Notes under the pieces: generated by a model
Seen by the model: the letters and a program-made list of their open reading frames with translations, nothing else
Databases searched by the model: none
Told to the model about the DNA's origin: nothing
Position numbers and translations under genes: made by a program
Source of the DNA: Microbacterium sp. Au-Mic1
GTDB taxonomy: Bacteria > Actinomycetota > Actinomycetes > Actinomycetales > Microbacteriaceae
Direction: 5' to 3'
Assembly: GCF_021341785.1 (NCBI RefSeq)
Contig: NZ_JAJTTF010000006.1
Coordinates: 186,001 to 250,000 of the forward strand
DNA: 64,000 bases
Shown here: positions 19,001-26,639 of the stretch, piece by piece
Numbering within the stretch: the first letter of the stretch is position 1
How the letters are laid out: the number at the start of each line of letters is the position of its first letter

Positions 19001-19537
19001 CTCCAGCAGACGGCGGGTGCCCTCCAGGCGGCGCGCGGCCTCCTCGCGGCCGAGGATCGCCTCGCCGAGGAGGTTGATGTTGAGCTTCACGCCCTGGCTC
19101 TCGCGGATGTGCGCGATCGACTTGCCGAGCTTCTCGTCGCGGGCGTCGACGATGAGGTGGCGCACCATCTGGCGCAGCACCGTGCGCGCCGCGGGCACGA
19201 CGATCCCGGGGACCATGCCTGCGGTCGCGCCGCCGAGCCCGATCGCGGCCTTCATCGGCGCGGGCAGGAAGCCCGGGGTGAGCGGCACGAGCTCCTTGAG
19301 CTTCGCGGCGGCGACCTTGAGGTCCTCCGGACGCACGACGCCGTCCACGAAGCCCACGGTGAAGTCGAGGCCGTTGGGGTCGCGCAGCACGCCGGCGAGA
19401 CGCTGGCCCGCGGCGTCGACGGGGACCTCGCGGCTCTCCACGAGCCACTTCTTGACGAGGGCGACGGCGTCGTCGGCGAGGGCGGAGAGATCGTCGATGC
19501 CGGCTGCGGTGCCGACAGGGCTTTCGTTGGCGGTCAT
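16061..19537 (-). CDS. putA: Bifunctional proline dehydrogenase / L-glutamate gamma-semialdehyde dehydrogenase (first copy)
   Basis: This 1158-residue enzyme oxidises proline to P5C with FAD and then glutamate semialdehyde to glutamate with NAD. The proline dehydrogenase barrel covers about 60-430, with FINLDMEEFKDLDLT near 231 and VRVVKGANLPME near 298. The aldehyde dehydrogenase domain follows, with the catalytic Cys757 in AGQKCSAAS. There is no N-terminal ribbon-helix-helix, so it should not be its own repressor. The start ATG 19537 has GAGGAA 4 bp upstream; the frame runs on to 20692 across the divergent regulator, which is antisense coincidence. A LysR gene is divergent and likely regulates it. 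A second copy lies at 37270. Confidence 0.9.
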   Translation of the reverse strand: MTANESPVGTAAGIDDLSALADDAVALVKKWLVESREVPVDAAGQRLAGVLRDPNGLDFTVGFVDGVVRPEDLKVAAAKLKELVPLTPGFLPAPMKAAIGLGGATAGMVPGIVVPAARTVLRQMVRHLIVDARDEKLGKSIAHIRESQGVKLNINLLGEAILGREEAARRLEGTRRLLERDDVDYVSIKVSSTVAPHSPWAFDAAVADAAEALLPLYRIALKGMPDGSAKFINLDMEEFKDLDLTIAVFTNILERPEFRGLEAGIVLQAYLPDALGAMIRLQEWAAKRVADGGAPIKVRVVKGANLPMETVDAESHGWPLATWSTKQQSDASYKAVLEYALRPEHVANLRIGVAGHNLFDIAMAWLLASKRGVTEGIEFEMLLGMASAQAQVVKRTVGSLLLYTPVVHPDEFDVAIAYLIRRLEEGASQENFMSAVFDLDADPKLFEREKERFLASVRSMPTEVPGTNRVQDRTAPITAGLTDGFLNAPDTDPSLAANRAWGDAIRARMKGSELGNATVEANTLSTPEQVDDAISTAVAAGEAWRALGAEGRAAILHKAGDVLEARRAELLEVMGSEAGKVIEQGDPEVSEAIDFAHYYAESAKQLADVDGAVMQPVGLTVVTPPWNFPVAIPAGSTLSALATGSPVIIKPARQARRSGAVMVEALWEAGVPREVLQYVQLDGRDLGTKLVSDPAVGRVILTGGYETAELFRGFRQDLPLLAETSGKNAIIVTPSADLDLAAKDVAYAAFGHAGQKCSAASLVVLVGSAARSERFRRQLVDAVRAYDVGTPEDGSNRIGPLIGPAEGKLLGALTTLHAGESWLLQPEKLDDAGQLWRPGIRDGVQRGSEFHRVEYFGPVLGIMTADSLDEAIDVVNDIDYGLTSGLHSLDEDEIQTWLAAIQAGNVYVNRGTTGAIVQRQPFGGWKKAAVGAGSKAGGPNYLVGLSEWTDAPVTSTRELDALATGAVGALAAAGDADADIAWLRGALATDIDVWADEFGVVRDATGLTTEQNALRYQAVPVTVRFEGDRVAELIRVVAAGRRARARVTVSTLAPLPGSVATWLGTQDVTVATEDAAAWAAHAQRLAARDGRVRLVGAAAAATAAAVDGSPSLALYANPVVAAGRVEILTFLREQAVSVTAHRFGTPHRYEIPLLDPIA

Positions 19538-19703
19538 GGTTCCTCGTGGGTTCGGTGCCGGGTCGGGATCACGCGCACGCGCGCGGGATGCTCCCAGCAT
19601 GGATCCGATCTCCCTGCAGGAAAAGCGATGATTCCTGGCGAGTATCATTCGATCCTGTCGATGCATTGTGGGGCCTCGGCACATCCGCCATCGACGCCTT
19701 ACC

Positions 19704-19774
19704 CGCGAGACCGAACCTGCGTCCCGAGACCGACGATCACATCGTCGGTCTCGGGACGTGAGTTCGGTCTCGCG
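19704..19774. repeat. 71-nt near-perfect nested hairpin between divergent putA and lysR
   Basis: Outer arms CGCGAGACCGAAC (19704-19716) and 19762-19774 are perfectly complementary. Inner arms CGTCCCGAGACCGACGAT (19720-19737) and 19741-19758 are also perfect, with a 3-nt loop. Outer and inner left arms share GAGACCGA, so the arm itself is an approximate direct repeat. The location between divergent starts rules out a simple terminator for either gene. It may be a regulator target or a cruciform-forming element. Confidence 0.8.
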
Positions 19775-19819
19775 ATCGCCCGGAACGGCCGGACGGCGAG
19801 ACAGCAGAGGAGGGCCACC

Positions 19820-20713
19820 ATGTTCGAGTTGCGCCGATTGCGGTTGCTGCACGAGTTCGCCCTGCGCGGCACGATCGCCGAGGTCGCGCATTCGCTGTCG
19901 TACAGCCCCTCGACGGTGTCGCAGCAGCTCGCGCTGCTCGAGCGCGAGGCCGGAGTCGCCCTGCTCGAACCCGATGGGCGCCGTATCAGGTTGACCCCGG
20001 AGGGCAGGGTGCTCGCCGAGCACGCCGCGCGCGCCCTCGAACTCGACGAGCAGGCCCGGCAGGCGCTCGCGCACGCCCCGGCCGAGGCCGTGCGGATCAG
20101 CGCCATGCCGACCGCCGCCGAGACCATCGTGCCGGCCGCACTCACCGCGCTCACCGTCGCGCATCCGCACCTGCGCGTCGAGATGACCGAGGCCCCGCCC
20201 GAGGAGGGCCTGTTCGAGCTCACCGCGCGCCGGTTCGATCTCGTGATCGCCGAGCAGTATCCGGGCCACACCCGGGAGCGGCACGCCGGCAACGCGCACG
20301 AGCTCATCGGCGAGGATCCGATCCGCCTCGTCCTGCCTCCCGGCGAGCGCGCCGTGTCGCTCGATCGGCTGCGAGACCGGCCCTGGGTCATGGAGCCGAC
20401 CGGATCCGCCGCGCGCCAGTGGGCGGTCCAGCAGTGCCGCGCCGCGGGCTTCGAGCCCGACGTGCGCTTCGAGGCCGCCGATCTGACCGCGCACGTGCGG
20501 CTGATCGAGACCGGCCACGCGGTCGGCATGCTGCCAGATCTCATCTGGGGCGACACCCCTGCAGCGGTCACCTTCGCCGAGCTGCCCGGATCCCCCGTGC
20601 GGGAGGTCTTCACGGCCGTGCGCGAGTCGGCGCGGGGGTCCGAAGCGATCGGCGCCGTGCGCGGCGCGCTCGCGGAGGCGTTCGCACAGCACCGTCGCCC
20701 CCGCGCCCGCTGA
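19820..20713 (+). CDS. LysR family transcriptional regulator
   Basis: A 297-residue LysR protein. The winged HTH is at 1-60 (GTIAEVAHSLSYSPSTVSQQL) and a co-inducer domain begins near 90. ATG 19820 follows GAGGAGGG at 5-bp spacing. It is divergent from the first putA across a 282-bp region that holds the nested hairpin, and it most likely controls putA in response to proline or a breakdown product. The long frame that contains it (from 15971) is antisense to putA and is not coding before 19820. Confidence 0.85.
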   Translation: MFELRRLRLLHEFALRGTIAEVAHSLSYSPSTVSQQLALLEREAGVALLEPDGRRIRLTPEGRVLAEHAARALELDEQARQALAHAPAEAVRISAMPTAAETIVPAALTALTVAHPHLRVEMTEAPPEEGLFELTARRFDLVIAEQYPGHTRERHAGNAHELIGEDPIRLVLPPGERAVSLDRLRDRPWVMEPTGSAARQWAVQQCRAAGFEPDVRFEAADLTAHVRLIETGHAVGMLPDLIWGDTPAAVTFAELPGSPVREVFTAVRESARGSEAIGAVRGALAEAFAQHRRPRAR

Positions 20714-20773
20714 GCCGGCCGGGACCGTCGCAGCCGGGGCACGAGAAGCGCGGCCGGCTCACCGCTCCGGCCT

Positions 20774-20858
20774 GTGACGATCAACACATCCCGCGACGAT
20801 CAGCACACGTTTTCTCCGGATCCGTGTGCTGATCGTCACAATGTGTGCCGATCGTCAC
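20774..20858. repeat. Nested inverted repeat between convergent lysR and methyltransferase genes
   Basis: Four related arms are present. GTGACGATCAACACAT (20774-20789) and GCGACGATCAGCACACG (20793-20809) face CGTGTGCTGATCGTCAC (20823-20839) and a diverged ATGTGTGCCGATCGTCAC (20841-20858). The inner pair matches at 16 of 17 positions. All arms share ACGATC. It lies between two convergent genes and probably ends transcription on both strands. Confidence 0.75.
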
Positions 20859-20876
20859 GGGCCGGCAGGCAGGGGC

Positions 20877-21872
20877 TCAGCCCTCCCGCACGCTCGCATG
20901 CGGGATCCGCTGCCGCATCACCCGCACAGCCTCGGGGCTCACGTCGACGAGCAGAGCATCGCGGCCGAGTGCGGAGGCGACGGCGCCCGCGGTACCGGAT
21001 CCGGCGAACAGATCCAGGATCCGATCCCCCGGACGACTGGACGCCTGGATCATGCGGCGCAGGATCCCCTCCGGCTTCTGGGTCGGATAGCCGGTCTTCT
21101 CCCGCCCCGACGTGGGCACGATCGTGTGCCACCACACATCGGTGGGCAGCTTGCCGCGCTCCCGCTTGGCGGCGCTGACCAGGCTCGGCGCCATGTAGGG
21201 CTCGCGCTCGATGTCGTCGACGTTGAACACGTGCCCGCCCGGCGTCTTCACGTAGACGAGGATCGTGTCGTGCTTCGTGGGCCAGCGCGTGCGCGGCTTG
21301 GCGCCGTAGTCGTAGGCCCAGATGATCTCGTTCAGGAAGCAGTCCCGCCCGAACACCGCGTCCAGCATGACCTTCGCGTAGTGCGCCTCGCGGTAGTCGA
21401 GGTGCAGGTAGAGCGTGCCGTCGTCGGCGAGCAGCCGCCACGCCTCCTCGAGCCGCGGCATGAGGAAGTCGCCGTAGTCGTCGAATCGATCGTCGTACGC
21501 GTGCAGCAGCTCGCGCACCCGCTCGTAGCGGTGCCCGTGGAAGCCGTGGTTGACCTCGCGCGAGCGCTCCTCGGGGGCCGGCCGCTCCGTTCTCAGGATG
21601 GATTTCGCGGATCCCCGGATTCCGGGCACGGAATCCGCCGAGTCCCCGGACTCATCCTGAATCGCGTCCGCCGGGCGGTCGGCACGGCGGCTCGAGACCG
21701 CGTGCCGCTCCTGCGTGCGGCCGGTGTTGAACGGCGGATCCAGGTAGACGAGCGTGAAGGATCCGTCCGGCAGCGTGCGGGCGACGTCCAGCGCCTCCCC
21801 GTGCACGATCTCGACGGCGCCGGGCGTCGGCGCGCCCTCGGCGGCCGGGCTCACGGAACCCGGTGCAGCCAC
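20877..21872 (-). CDS. Orphan site-specific DNA methyltransferase, beta class (adenine-N6 or cytosine-N4)
   Basis: A 331-residue SAM-dependent DNA methyltransferase. Catalytic motif IV is DPPF at 45-48 and the SAM-binding motif I is DLFAGSGT at 287-294. This order (IV, target recognition, I) is the beta class; DPPF favours adenine-N6. GYPTQKPEGIL near 261 is a usual motif before motif I. No restriction enzyme gene is nearby, so it looks solitary. Residues about 51-105 form a low-complexity insert encoded by hairpin DNA. The start is GTG 21872, inside the last codons of the lipoate ligase gene. The target sequence is unknown; the window's excess of GGATCC makes that hexamer worth testing. Confidence 0.85.
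   Translation of the reverse strand: MAAPGSVSPAAEGAPTPGAVEIVHGEALDVARTLPDGSFTLVYLDPPFNTGRTQERHAVSSRRADRPADAIQDESGDSADSVPGIRGSAKSILRTERPAPEERSREVNHGFHGHRYERVRELLHAYDDRFDDYGDFLMPRLEEAWRLLADDGTLYLHLDYREAHYAKVMLDAVFGRDCFLNEIIWAYDYGAKPRTRWPTKHDTILVYVKTPGGHVFNVDDIEREPYMAPSLVSAAKRERGKLPTDVWWHTIVPTSGREKTGYPTQKPEGILRRMIQASSRPGDRILDLFAGSGTAGAVASALGRDALLVDVSPEAVRVMRQRIPHASVREG
21593..21660. repeat. Hairpin-forming repeat inside the methyltransferase gene
   Basis: Outer arms TCAGGATG (21593-21600) and CATCCTGA (21653-21660) and inner arms GGATTCCG (21617-21624) and CGGAATCC (21629-21636) are perfectly complementary. The middle segments repeat CGGATCCC/CGGATTCC-like words. The element is read in frame and encodes the non-conserved insert just after DPPF. 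Confidence 0.7.
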
Positions 21873-22900
21873 GCCTCGGTGCCGAACTTCGTGCGCACGA
21901 GCTCCTCCGCGGCCTCGTACTCGTCGGCGGCGATCACGCCGTCCTCGGCACCGGTGACCGCGCGGAACGTGTCCTTGAACCGCTCGATGATCTCGGCGCG
22001 GCTGAGGCCGGTCTGGCTGCGCAGCGGATCCACCCGCTTGGCGGCCGAAGCCGTGCCCTTGTCGCTGAGCTTCTCACGGCCGATCCGCAGGACCTCGGTC
22101 ATCATCTGGCCGTCGATGTCGTAGGACAGCGTGGCGTGGTGCAGCACGCCTCCGTTGGCGAGCCGCTTCTGCGCGGCGCCGCCGATCTTGCCGCTGGGGC
22201 CGGCGATGTCGTTGAGTGGCTGGTACACCGCGTCGATGCCGAGCGAGCGCAGCGCCTGCAGCACCCAGTCGTCGAGGAACGCGTAGGAGTCGGCGAACGT
22301 CATGCCCTGCACGAGCGTCGCCGGCACGTACAGCGAGTAGGTGATGATCTGACCGGCGGCCATCATCATCGCACCGCCCCCGGAGATGCGCCGGACGACG
22401 TCGAAGCCGTGCTTCGCGGCCCCGGCCGGATCCACCTCGTTGCGATACGACTGGAAGGATCCGATCACCACGGCGGACTCGTCCCACTCCCAGATCCGCA
22501 GCGTGGGACGACGCCGACCCTCGCCGACGCGGGTGGTGAGCACCTCATCGAGGGCGAGGTTCATCCGCGGCGAGACGGCCTTGTCGTGCAGGATCTCCCA
22601 GTCGAAGTCGCGCCAGCCCGGCGCCGTGACGAGCGCGCGGCGCACCGCGGTCCCGACGGCCTCGGGCGTGAGTCCGAGCAGTTGCGCACCCTCGGGAAGC
22701 GCGGCGCGCACGGCGGCGGCGATGGCCGATGCGTCCGTCTCGACGGGCAGTCCGGTGACCGCGGCGTTGATGTCGTCGAGGGCGTCGTCCGGCTCGAGGA
22801 AGAAGTCCCCCGCCAGCCGGAAGTCGGCGATCGCGCCGTCCGTCACCTCGAAGTCGACGACGACCAGCTTGCCGCCAGGAACCTTGTACTCACCGTGCAC
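21851..22900 (-). CDS. lplA: Lipoate-protein ligase family protein (N-terminal accessory domain plus LplA-like catalytic domain)
   Basis: A 349-residue enzyme expected to activate lipoate with ATP and transfer it to lipoyl domains. The first ~95 residues look like the small accessory domain of lipoate ligases. The catalytic domain from about 98 has RRISGGGAMMMAAGQ, comparable to the RRxSGGGAVxHDxG loop, and then KIGGAAQKR with GVLHHATL. Having the accessory domain first reverses the order in E. coli LplA. GTG 22900 is the start: TAGGCT lies exactly 6 nt upstream, so the mRNA is probably leaderless. It overlaps the methyltransferase start by 22 bp. Confidence 0.85.
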   Translation of the reverse strand: MHGEYKVPGGKLVVVDFEVTDGAIADFRLAGDFFLEPDDALDDINAAVTGLPVETDASAIAAAVRAALPEGAQLLGLTPEAVGTAVRRALVTAPGWRDFDWEILHDKAVSPRMNLALDEVLTTRVGEGRRRPTLRIWEWDESAVVIGSFQSYRNEVDPAGAAKHGFDVVRRISGGGAMMMAAGQIITYSLYVPATLVQGMTFADSYAFLDDWVLQALRSLGIDAVYQPLNDIAGPSGKIGGAAQKRLANGGVLHHATLSYDIDGQMMTEVLRIGREKLSDKGTASAAKRVDPLRSQTGLSRAEIIERFKDTFRAVTGAEDGVIAADEYEAAEELVRTKFGTEAWLHRVP

Positions 22901-22940
22901 CGCTCCAGCCTACGGGGCGGCGGCGCGGGGCGGACCCGCG

Positions 22941-23810
22941 TCAGTCCCGGGACGGGACGCGCTTGTCGAGCCAGGCGAGCAGATCGGCGCGGACCTCGGC
23001 CTGCTGCAGTTCGTTGAAGATCTCGTGACGCGCGTCGGGGTACACCAGCGTGGTCACGTCAGTGAGGCCGGAGCGGTTGCGGTAGTCGTCGGCGAGGCGG
23101 TGCACGCTGCGCGGTCCGCCGACCGGGTCGTCGCGGCCGACCATGAGCAGCACGGGCACGTCGTTCGGGAAGTCCTTGCCCGGGCGTCCGTAGAGCCGCG
23201 CGGCCTCGATGGGTCCGAACAGCTTCAGCAGCGGGACCTCGGTGGTCAGCGGATCGGCGCGGAACGCCTCCCACACGGCGGGATCGCGCGTGAGCCACTC
23301 GAGCCCGTGCGCGGCCGGTCCCTTCCATCGCGCGTTCAGCGGCCGCGAGTTGAGATCGGTCGGGGTGCGGTGGGCGGATCCGGTGAGGATCACGGCGTCA
23401 TAGGCGTCCGGATGCGCGTTGAGCACCATCTGGGCGAGGAAGGATCCCCAGGAGTGACCGAGCAGCACGAGCGGCAGCCCGGGGTTCTCCGCGCGGATGA
23501 GCTCGGTCAGCTGCCACTCGTCGGCCACGACCGCGCGCATGCCGCCGGGGCCGAGCCGCCCCAGCTTCGCCGCGTCGCCATGCTGCTTCATGCCCGTGCG
23601 CCCGTGCCCACGGTGGTCGTCGGCGTAGACCGTGAAGCCGGCGGCGGTGAGCTCGGCGATCACCGCGCCGTAGCGGCCGGCGTGCTCGCCGACCCCGTGC
23701 AGCAGCTGCACCACCCCGCGGGGCGTGACGCCGCCGGCGGCGGGGTGGACGTCGTAGACGATCGCGATGCCGTGTGCGTCGGTGAACTCGGCGGTGCGGG
23801 GCTCAGCCAT
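22941..23810 (-). CDS. Alpha/beta hydrolase, monoacylglycerol lipase-like
   Basis: A 289-residue serine hydrolase of the lysophospholipase/monoacylglycerol lipase type. HGVGEHAGRY (39-48) is the oxyanion region, and the nucleophile Ser120 lies in GHSWG. The acid is probably in GRDDPVGG and the histidine in DARHEIFNE near the C-terminus. There is no signal peptide. The start ATG 23810 lies 6 nt after TAGACT on its strand, indicating a leaderless transcript. It precedes lplA by 40 bp; a promoter for lplA lies in that gap, so the two are probably separate units. Confidence 0.85.
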   Translation of the reverse strand: MAEPRTAEFTDAHGIAIVYDVHPAAGGVTPRGVVQLLHGVGEHAGRYGAVIAELTAAGFTVYADDHRGHGRTGMKQHGDAAKLGRLGPGGMRAVVADEWQLTELIRAENPGLPLVLLGHSWGSFLAQMVLNAHPDAYDAVILTGSAHRTPTDLNSRPLNARWKGPAAHGLEWLTRDPAVWEAFRADPLTTEVPLLKLFGPIEAARLYGRPGKDFPNDVPVLLMVGRDDPVGGPRSVHRLADDYRNRSGLTDVTTLVYPDARHEIFNELQQAEVRADLLAWLDKRVPSRD

Positions 23811-23923
23811 GCCCCGAGTCTACGGATCCGGCGCCCGCACGCCGCATCGGGTCTGCAGATGACGCGGCCCGCGTCGCACGGATGCGGTGTCGTGGGTCGG
23901 CCCGCGTCGGCTGGAGCACGCGT

Positions 23924-23981
23924 CAGATCCCGACTGCGACCGGGGCTCGCGCCAGATCCCGACTGCGACCGGGGCTCGCGT
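23924..23981. repeat. Two tandem 29-bp copies at the 3' end of cutC
   Basis: Positions 23924-23952 and 23953-23981 are near-identical 29-bp units beginning CAGATCCCGACTGCGACCGG. The second unit ends in the cutC stop codon, and the coding strand continues with the diverged start of a third copy (CAGAGCCCG). The duplication therefore seems to have begun at the gene's last codons. No known function. Confidence 0.8.
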
Positions 23982-24724
23982 CAGAGCCCGAGCGCGGCGC
24001 GCACGGCGAGCGCCTCCGCGAGGTCGGTGACCTCGTGGCCGCCGCCGTCGTCGGCCGCGGATCCCATCCGCACGGATCCGGACGCGGCGACCGTGCGCTT
24101 GGCGGAGAAATGCAGGGCGTCCACCCCGGTCGCGGCGATCTCCGCAGCGTTGACCGCGGTGACGCCGCTGCCGGCCATCACCTCGATCCGGCCGGCGGCA
24201 TCCGCGACCAGGGCCCGCAGCATGTCCACACCGTCGCGCGCGGCCGACGCTCCGCCCGAGGTCAGCACGCGGGTGAGCCCCAGGGCGAGGGCGACGTCCA
24301 GCCCCGCGACGAGATCCGGGGTGGCGTCGATCGCCCGATGCAGAGTCACCGCGGCATCGGCGCTCGTCTCGCGCGCCGCGTCTCGCAGCCGCACCAGCGC
24401 ATCGGCGTCGAGCTCGCCGCCGGCGGCCTGCGCGCCGATCACGACGCCCGTCGCGCCGTGCGCGAGCATCCACCGCACATCCCGCACCGCGGTCGCGATC
24501 TCCTCCGCGTCGTAGTGGAACCCGCCCGCGCGGGGGCGCACCAGCACGTGCACCTCTGGACCGCCGTGCGCCGCCGCCTCGACCGCGAGCTCGAGTGTCG
24601 CGGGCGACGGCGTGAGTCCGCCGAGGGCGAGGGCCTGCGTCAGCTCGACGCGGCGCGCGCCGATCTCGCGGGCGACGCGCACTCCGGCAGCGTCCTGGAC
24701 GGCGACTTCGAGCGCGAGGGGCAT
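23981..24724 (-). CDS. cutC: CutC family protein
   Basis: A 247-residue TIM-barrel protein of the CutC family. The family motif VLVRPRAGGFHYDAEEI at about 60-76 and the late VMAGSGVTAVNAAEI and LHFSAKR segments are clear. CutC was linked to copper handling in E. coli, but the biochemical role in actinobacteria is not settled, and nothing nearby points to copper. There is no obvious Shine-Dalgarno or leaderless box at ATG 24724. The gene is divergent from marR (24841), and the shared 116-bp spacer holds two strong dyads. Confidence 0.8.
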   Translation of the reverse strand: MPLALEVAVQDAAGVRVAREIGARRVELTQALALGGLTPSPATLELAVEAAAHGGPEVHVLVRPRAGGFHYDAEEIATAVRDVRWMLAHGATGVVIGAQAAGGELDADALVRLRDAARETSADAAVTLHRAIDATPDLVAGLDVALALGLTRVLTSGGASAARDGVDMLRALVADAAGRIEVMAGSGVTAVNAAEIAATGVDALHFSAKRTVAASGSVRMGSAADDGGGHEVTDLAEALAVRAALGL

Positions 24725-24795
24725 CCGACCATTCTCACCGTTCGACGAAGCGGGCGGAATGGACGCGCGGGCATTTGTTCAGCCTCTTGCATGAC

Positions 24796-24838
24796 GTATT
24801 CGCCCCGCCGGGCCGAATACTTAGTTAGGCTATCTAAG
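24796..24838. promoter_or_regulatory. Two abutting dyads (MarR operator region)
   Basis: A 25-nt dyad with arms GTATTCGCCCCG/CGGGCCGAATAC (24796-24820, 11 of 12 pairs) directly joins a 19-nt dyad with arms CTTAGTTAG/CTATCTAAG (24820-24838, 8 of 9 pairs). The second ends 2 bp before the marR start codon. Such sites are typical of an autoregulated MarR repressor. The divergent cutC could also be affected. Confidence 0.75.
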
Positions 24839-24840
24839 CA

Positions 24841-25287
24841 ATGACCTCCGAGAACCTGCACGAGACCGCCACCGAACTGCGCCTCGCCACGTTCCGACTC
24901 GCCCGCCGGCTGCGCTCCGTGCGCGCTGTGGACAGCCGCAACACGGCGATGAGCGATGCCCAGCTGGGCGTGCTCGCCGCGCTCCGCGCGCACGGGCGCC
25001 ACTCCCTCACCGCCCTCGCCGACCGGGAGCGCGTCACGGCGCCGACCATGAGCGCCCTCGTGACAGGCCTCGAGGAGCAGGGCTACGCGATCCGGATCCC
25101 CGACGAGGTGGATCGGCGCCGCGTGCACGTGGAGATCACGCCCGCAGGCGAGACCGTCGTGACGGAGACCTTCGAGCGTCGCACCCAGCTGCTGATGGCC
25201 GAGATCACCGAGCTCGACCTCACCGACGACGAGCTGCGGGTGCTGCACGAAGCCAGCATCCTGATGCGGAAGCTGGCCGAGCTGTGA
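24841..25287 (+). CDS. MarR family transcriptional regulator
   Basis: A 148-residue MarR protein. The winged HTH at about 55-105 includes SLTALADRERVTAPTMSALVTGLEEQGY and the basic wing IPDEVDRRRVHVEIT. It overlaps the following MFS gene by GTGA, so the regulator and the two exporters form one operon. Binding to the dyads just before its start would repress the whole operon; release by a toxic ligand is the usual logic of such systems. The ligand is unknown. Confidence 0.85.
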   Translation: MTSENLHETATELRLATFRLARRLRSVRAVDSRNTAMSDAQLGVLAALRAHGRHSLTALADRERVTAPTMSALVTGLEEQGYAIRIPDEVDRRRVHVEITPAGETVVTETFERRTQLLMAEITELDLTDDELRVLHEASILMRKLAEL

Positions 25288-26639
25288 GTCAGATGTTCCG
25301 CTCCTTCGGGGCCTACAACTACCGGATCTGGTTCTTCGGCGCGATCATCTCGAACATCGGCGGCTGGATGCAGTCGACCGCGCAGGACTGGGTCGTGCTC
25401 ACCGAGCTCACGCACAACGACGCGACGGCGATGGGCGCGACCATGGCGCTGCAGTTCGGGCCGCCCCTGGTGCTGGTCGGGCTCACGGGCCGGGTCGCCG
25501 ACCGCTTCGACCGGCGTCGGATCCTGCTCGTCACGCAGAGCACGCTGATGGCGCTCGCCATCGCGGTCGCCGTGCTCCTGCTCACGCACGTGATGACGCT
25601 GCCGTTGATGCTCGTGTTCGCGGCGTGCTTCGGCATCGCGAACGCGTTCGACGCCCCCGCCCGGCAGGCGTTCGTCTCCGACATGGTCTCGATGGAGAAC
25701 GCCTCGAACGCGGTCGCGCTGAACTCCGCGTCCTTCAACATGGCGCGGCTGATCGGCCCCGCCGTCGGCGGTCTCGCGATCGTCGCGCTCGGATCCGGCT
25801 GGGTGTTCGTCGCCAATGCGGCCACGTTCCTCGCGATGATCGTGGCGCTGCTCCTGATCCGCACCCGCGAGCTCATGCCGCGGCCGAAGAACCGCCGCGC
25901 CGGCGGGCTCATCGTGGGCATGCGGTACGTGGGCAGCCGCCCGGACCTCGTGGTCGTCTTCGCGATGGTCTTCCTCATCGGCGCGTTCGGCATGAACTTC
26001 CCGATCTTCGCGTCGACCATGGCGCTCGAGTTCCACAAGCAGGCCGACGGCTACGGTGTGCTCAGCTCGGTGCTCGCGATCGGATCCCTCACCGGGGCAC
26101 TGCTGGCCGCCCGCCGCGATCGCGCCAGGGTGCGAGTGCTGATGATCGCCGCCGGCGGGTTCGGCGGCGCCTCGATCGTGTCGGCGCAGATGCCGACCTA
26201 CGTCTCCTACGCGGTCACGCTCGTGTTCGTCGGATTCTCCACGGTGACCATGCTGACGACGGCGAACGGCTACGTGCAGACGACGACGGATCCGGCCCTG
26301 CGCGGCCGAGTGCTCGCGTTGTACATGGCCGTGGTGATGGGCGCGACACCGATCGGCGCCCCGATCGCAGGCTGGGTGGCCGACGCCTTCGGGCCACGTG
26401 CGGCGATCATGGTCGGCGGCGCCGCCGGACTCCTGTCGTTCGCGATCGGCGCGGCGTGGATGCTCTACTCCGGGCGGCTGCACCGCCGGGAGGAGTCCCG
26501 CTTCCTGCTCACGCTCGACGAGACGCGGCCGGTGCGGGTGGTGGAGGCGATGCGGCGCGCGGTGACCCCGCCGATCACGAGCGCGACCACGCCGATCCGG
26601 GTCGAGCCGCGCGCCGCGGGCTCGGGCGACGACGCGTGA
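25284..26639 (+). CDS. MFS efflux transporter (DHA3/EntS-like)
   Basis: A 451-residue major facilitator with about 12 membrane segments. The start MFRSFGAYNYRIWFFG and the loop motif GRVADRFDRRRIL, together with FDAPARQAFVSDMV, fit the DHA3 group of drug and siderophore exporters. GTG 25284 overlaps the marR stop by four bases (GTGA), so it is translationally coupled. The last ~45 residues are cytoplasmic and poorly conserved. The substrate is not predictable; it is probably a xenobiotic. Confidence 0.85.
   Translation: MSQMFRSFGAYNYRIWFFGAIISNIGGWMQSTAQDWVVLTELTHNDATAMGATMALQFGPPLVLVGLTGRVADRFDRRRILLVTQSTLMALAIAVAVLLLTHVMTLPLMLVFAACFGIANAFDAPARQAFVSDMVSMENASNAVALNSASFNMARLIGPAVGGLAIVALGSGWVFVANAATFLAMIVALLLIRTRELMPRPKNRRAGGLIVGMRYVGSRPDLVVVFAMVFLIGAFGMNFPIFASTMALEFHKQADGYGVLSSVLAIGSLTGALLAARRDRARVRVLMIAAGGFGGASIVSAQMPTYVSYAVTLVFVGFSTVTMLTTANGYVQTTTDPALRGRVLALYMAVVMGATPIGAPIAGWVADAFGPRAAIMVGGAAGLLSFAIGAAWMLYSGRLHRREESRFLLTLDETRPVRVVEAMRRAVTPPITSATTPIRVEPRAAGSGDDA

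Noticed and set aside
15971..19819. Very long open frame on the + strand opposite putA
   Set aside because: It is antisense to a clear PutA gene. In 70% GC DNA the opposite frame stays open because stops are rare; its translation is Arg/Val/Glu-rich without domains. Only the part from 19820 (LysR) is real.
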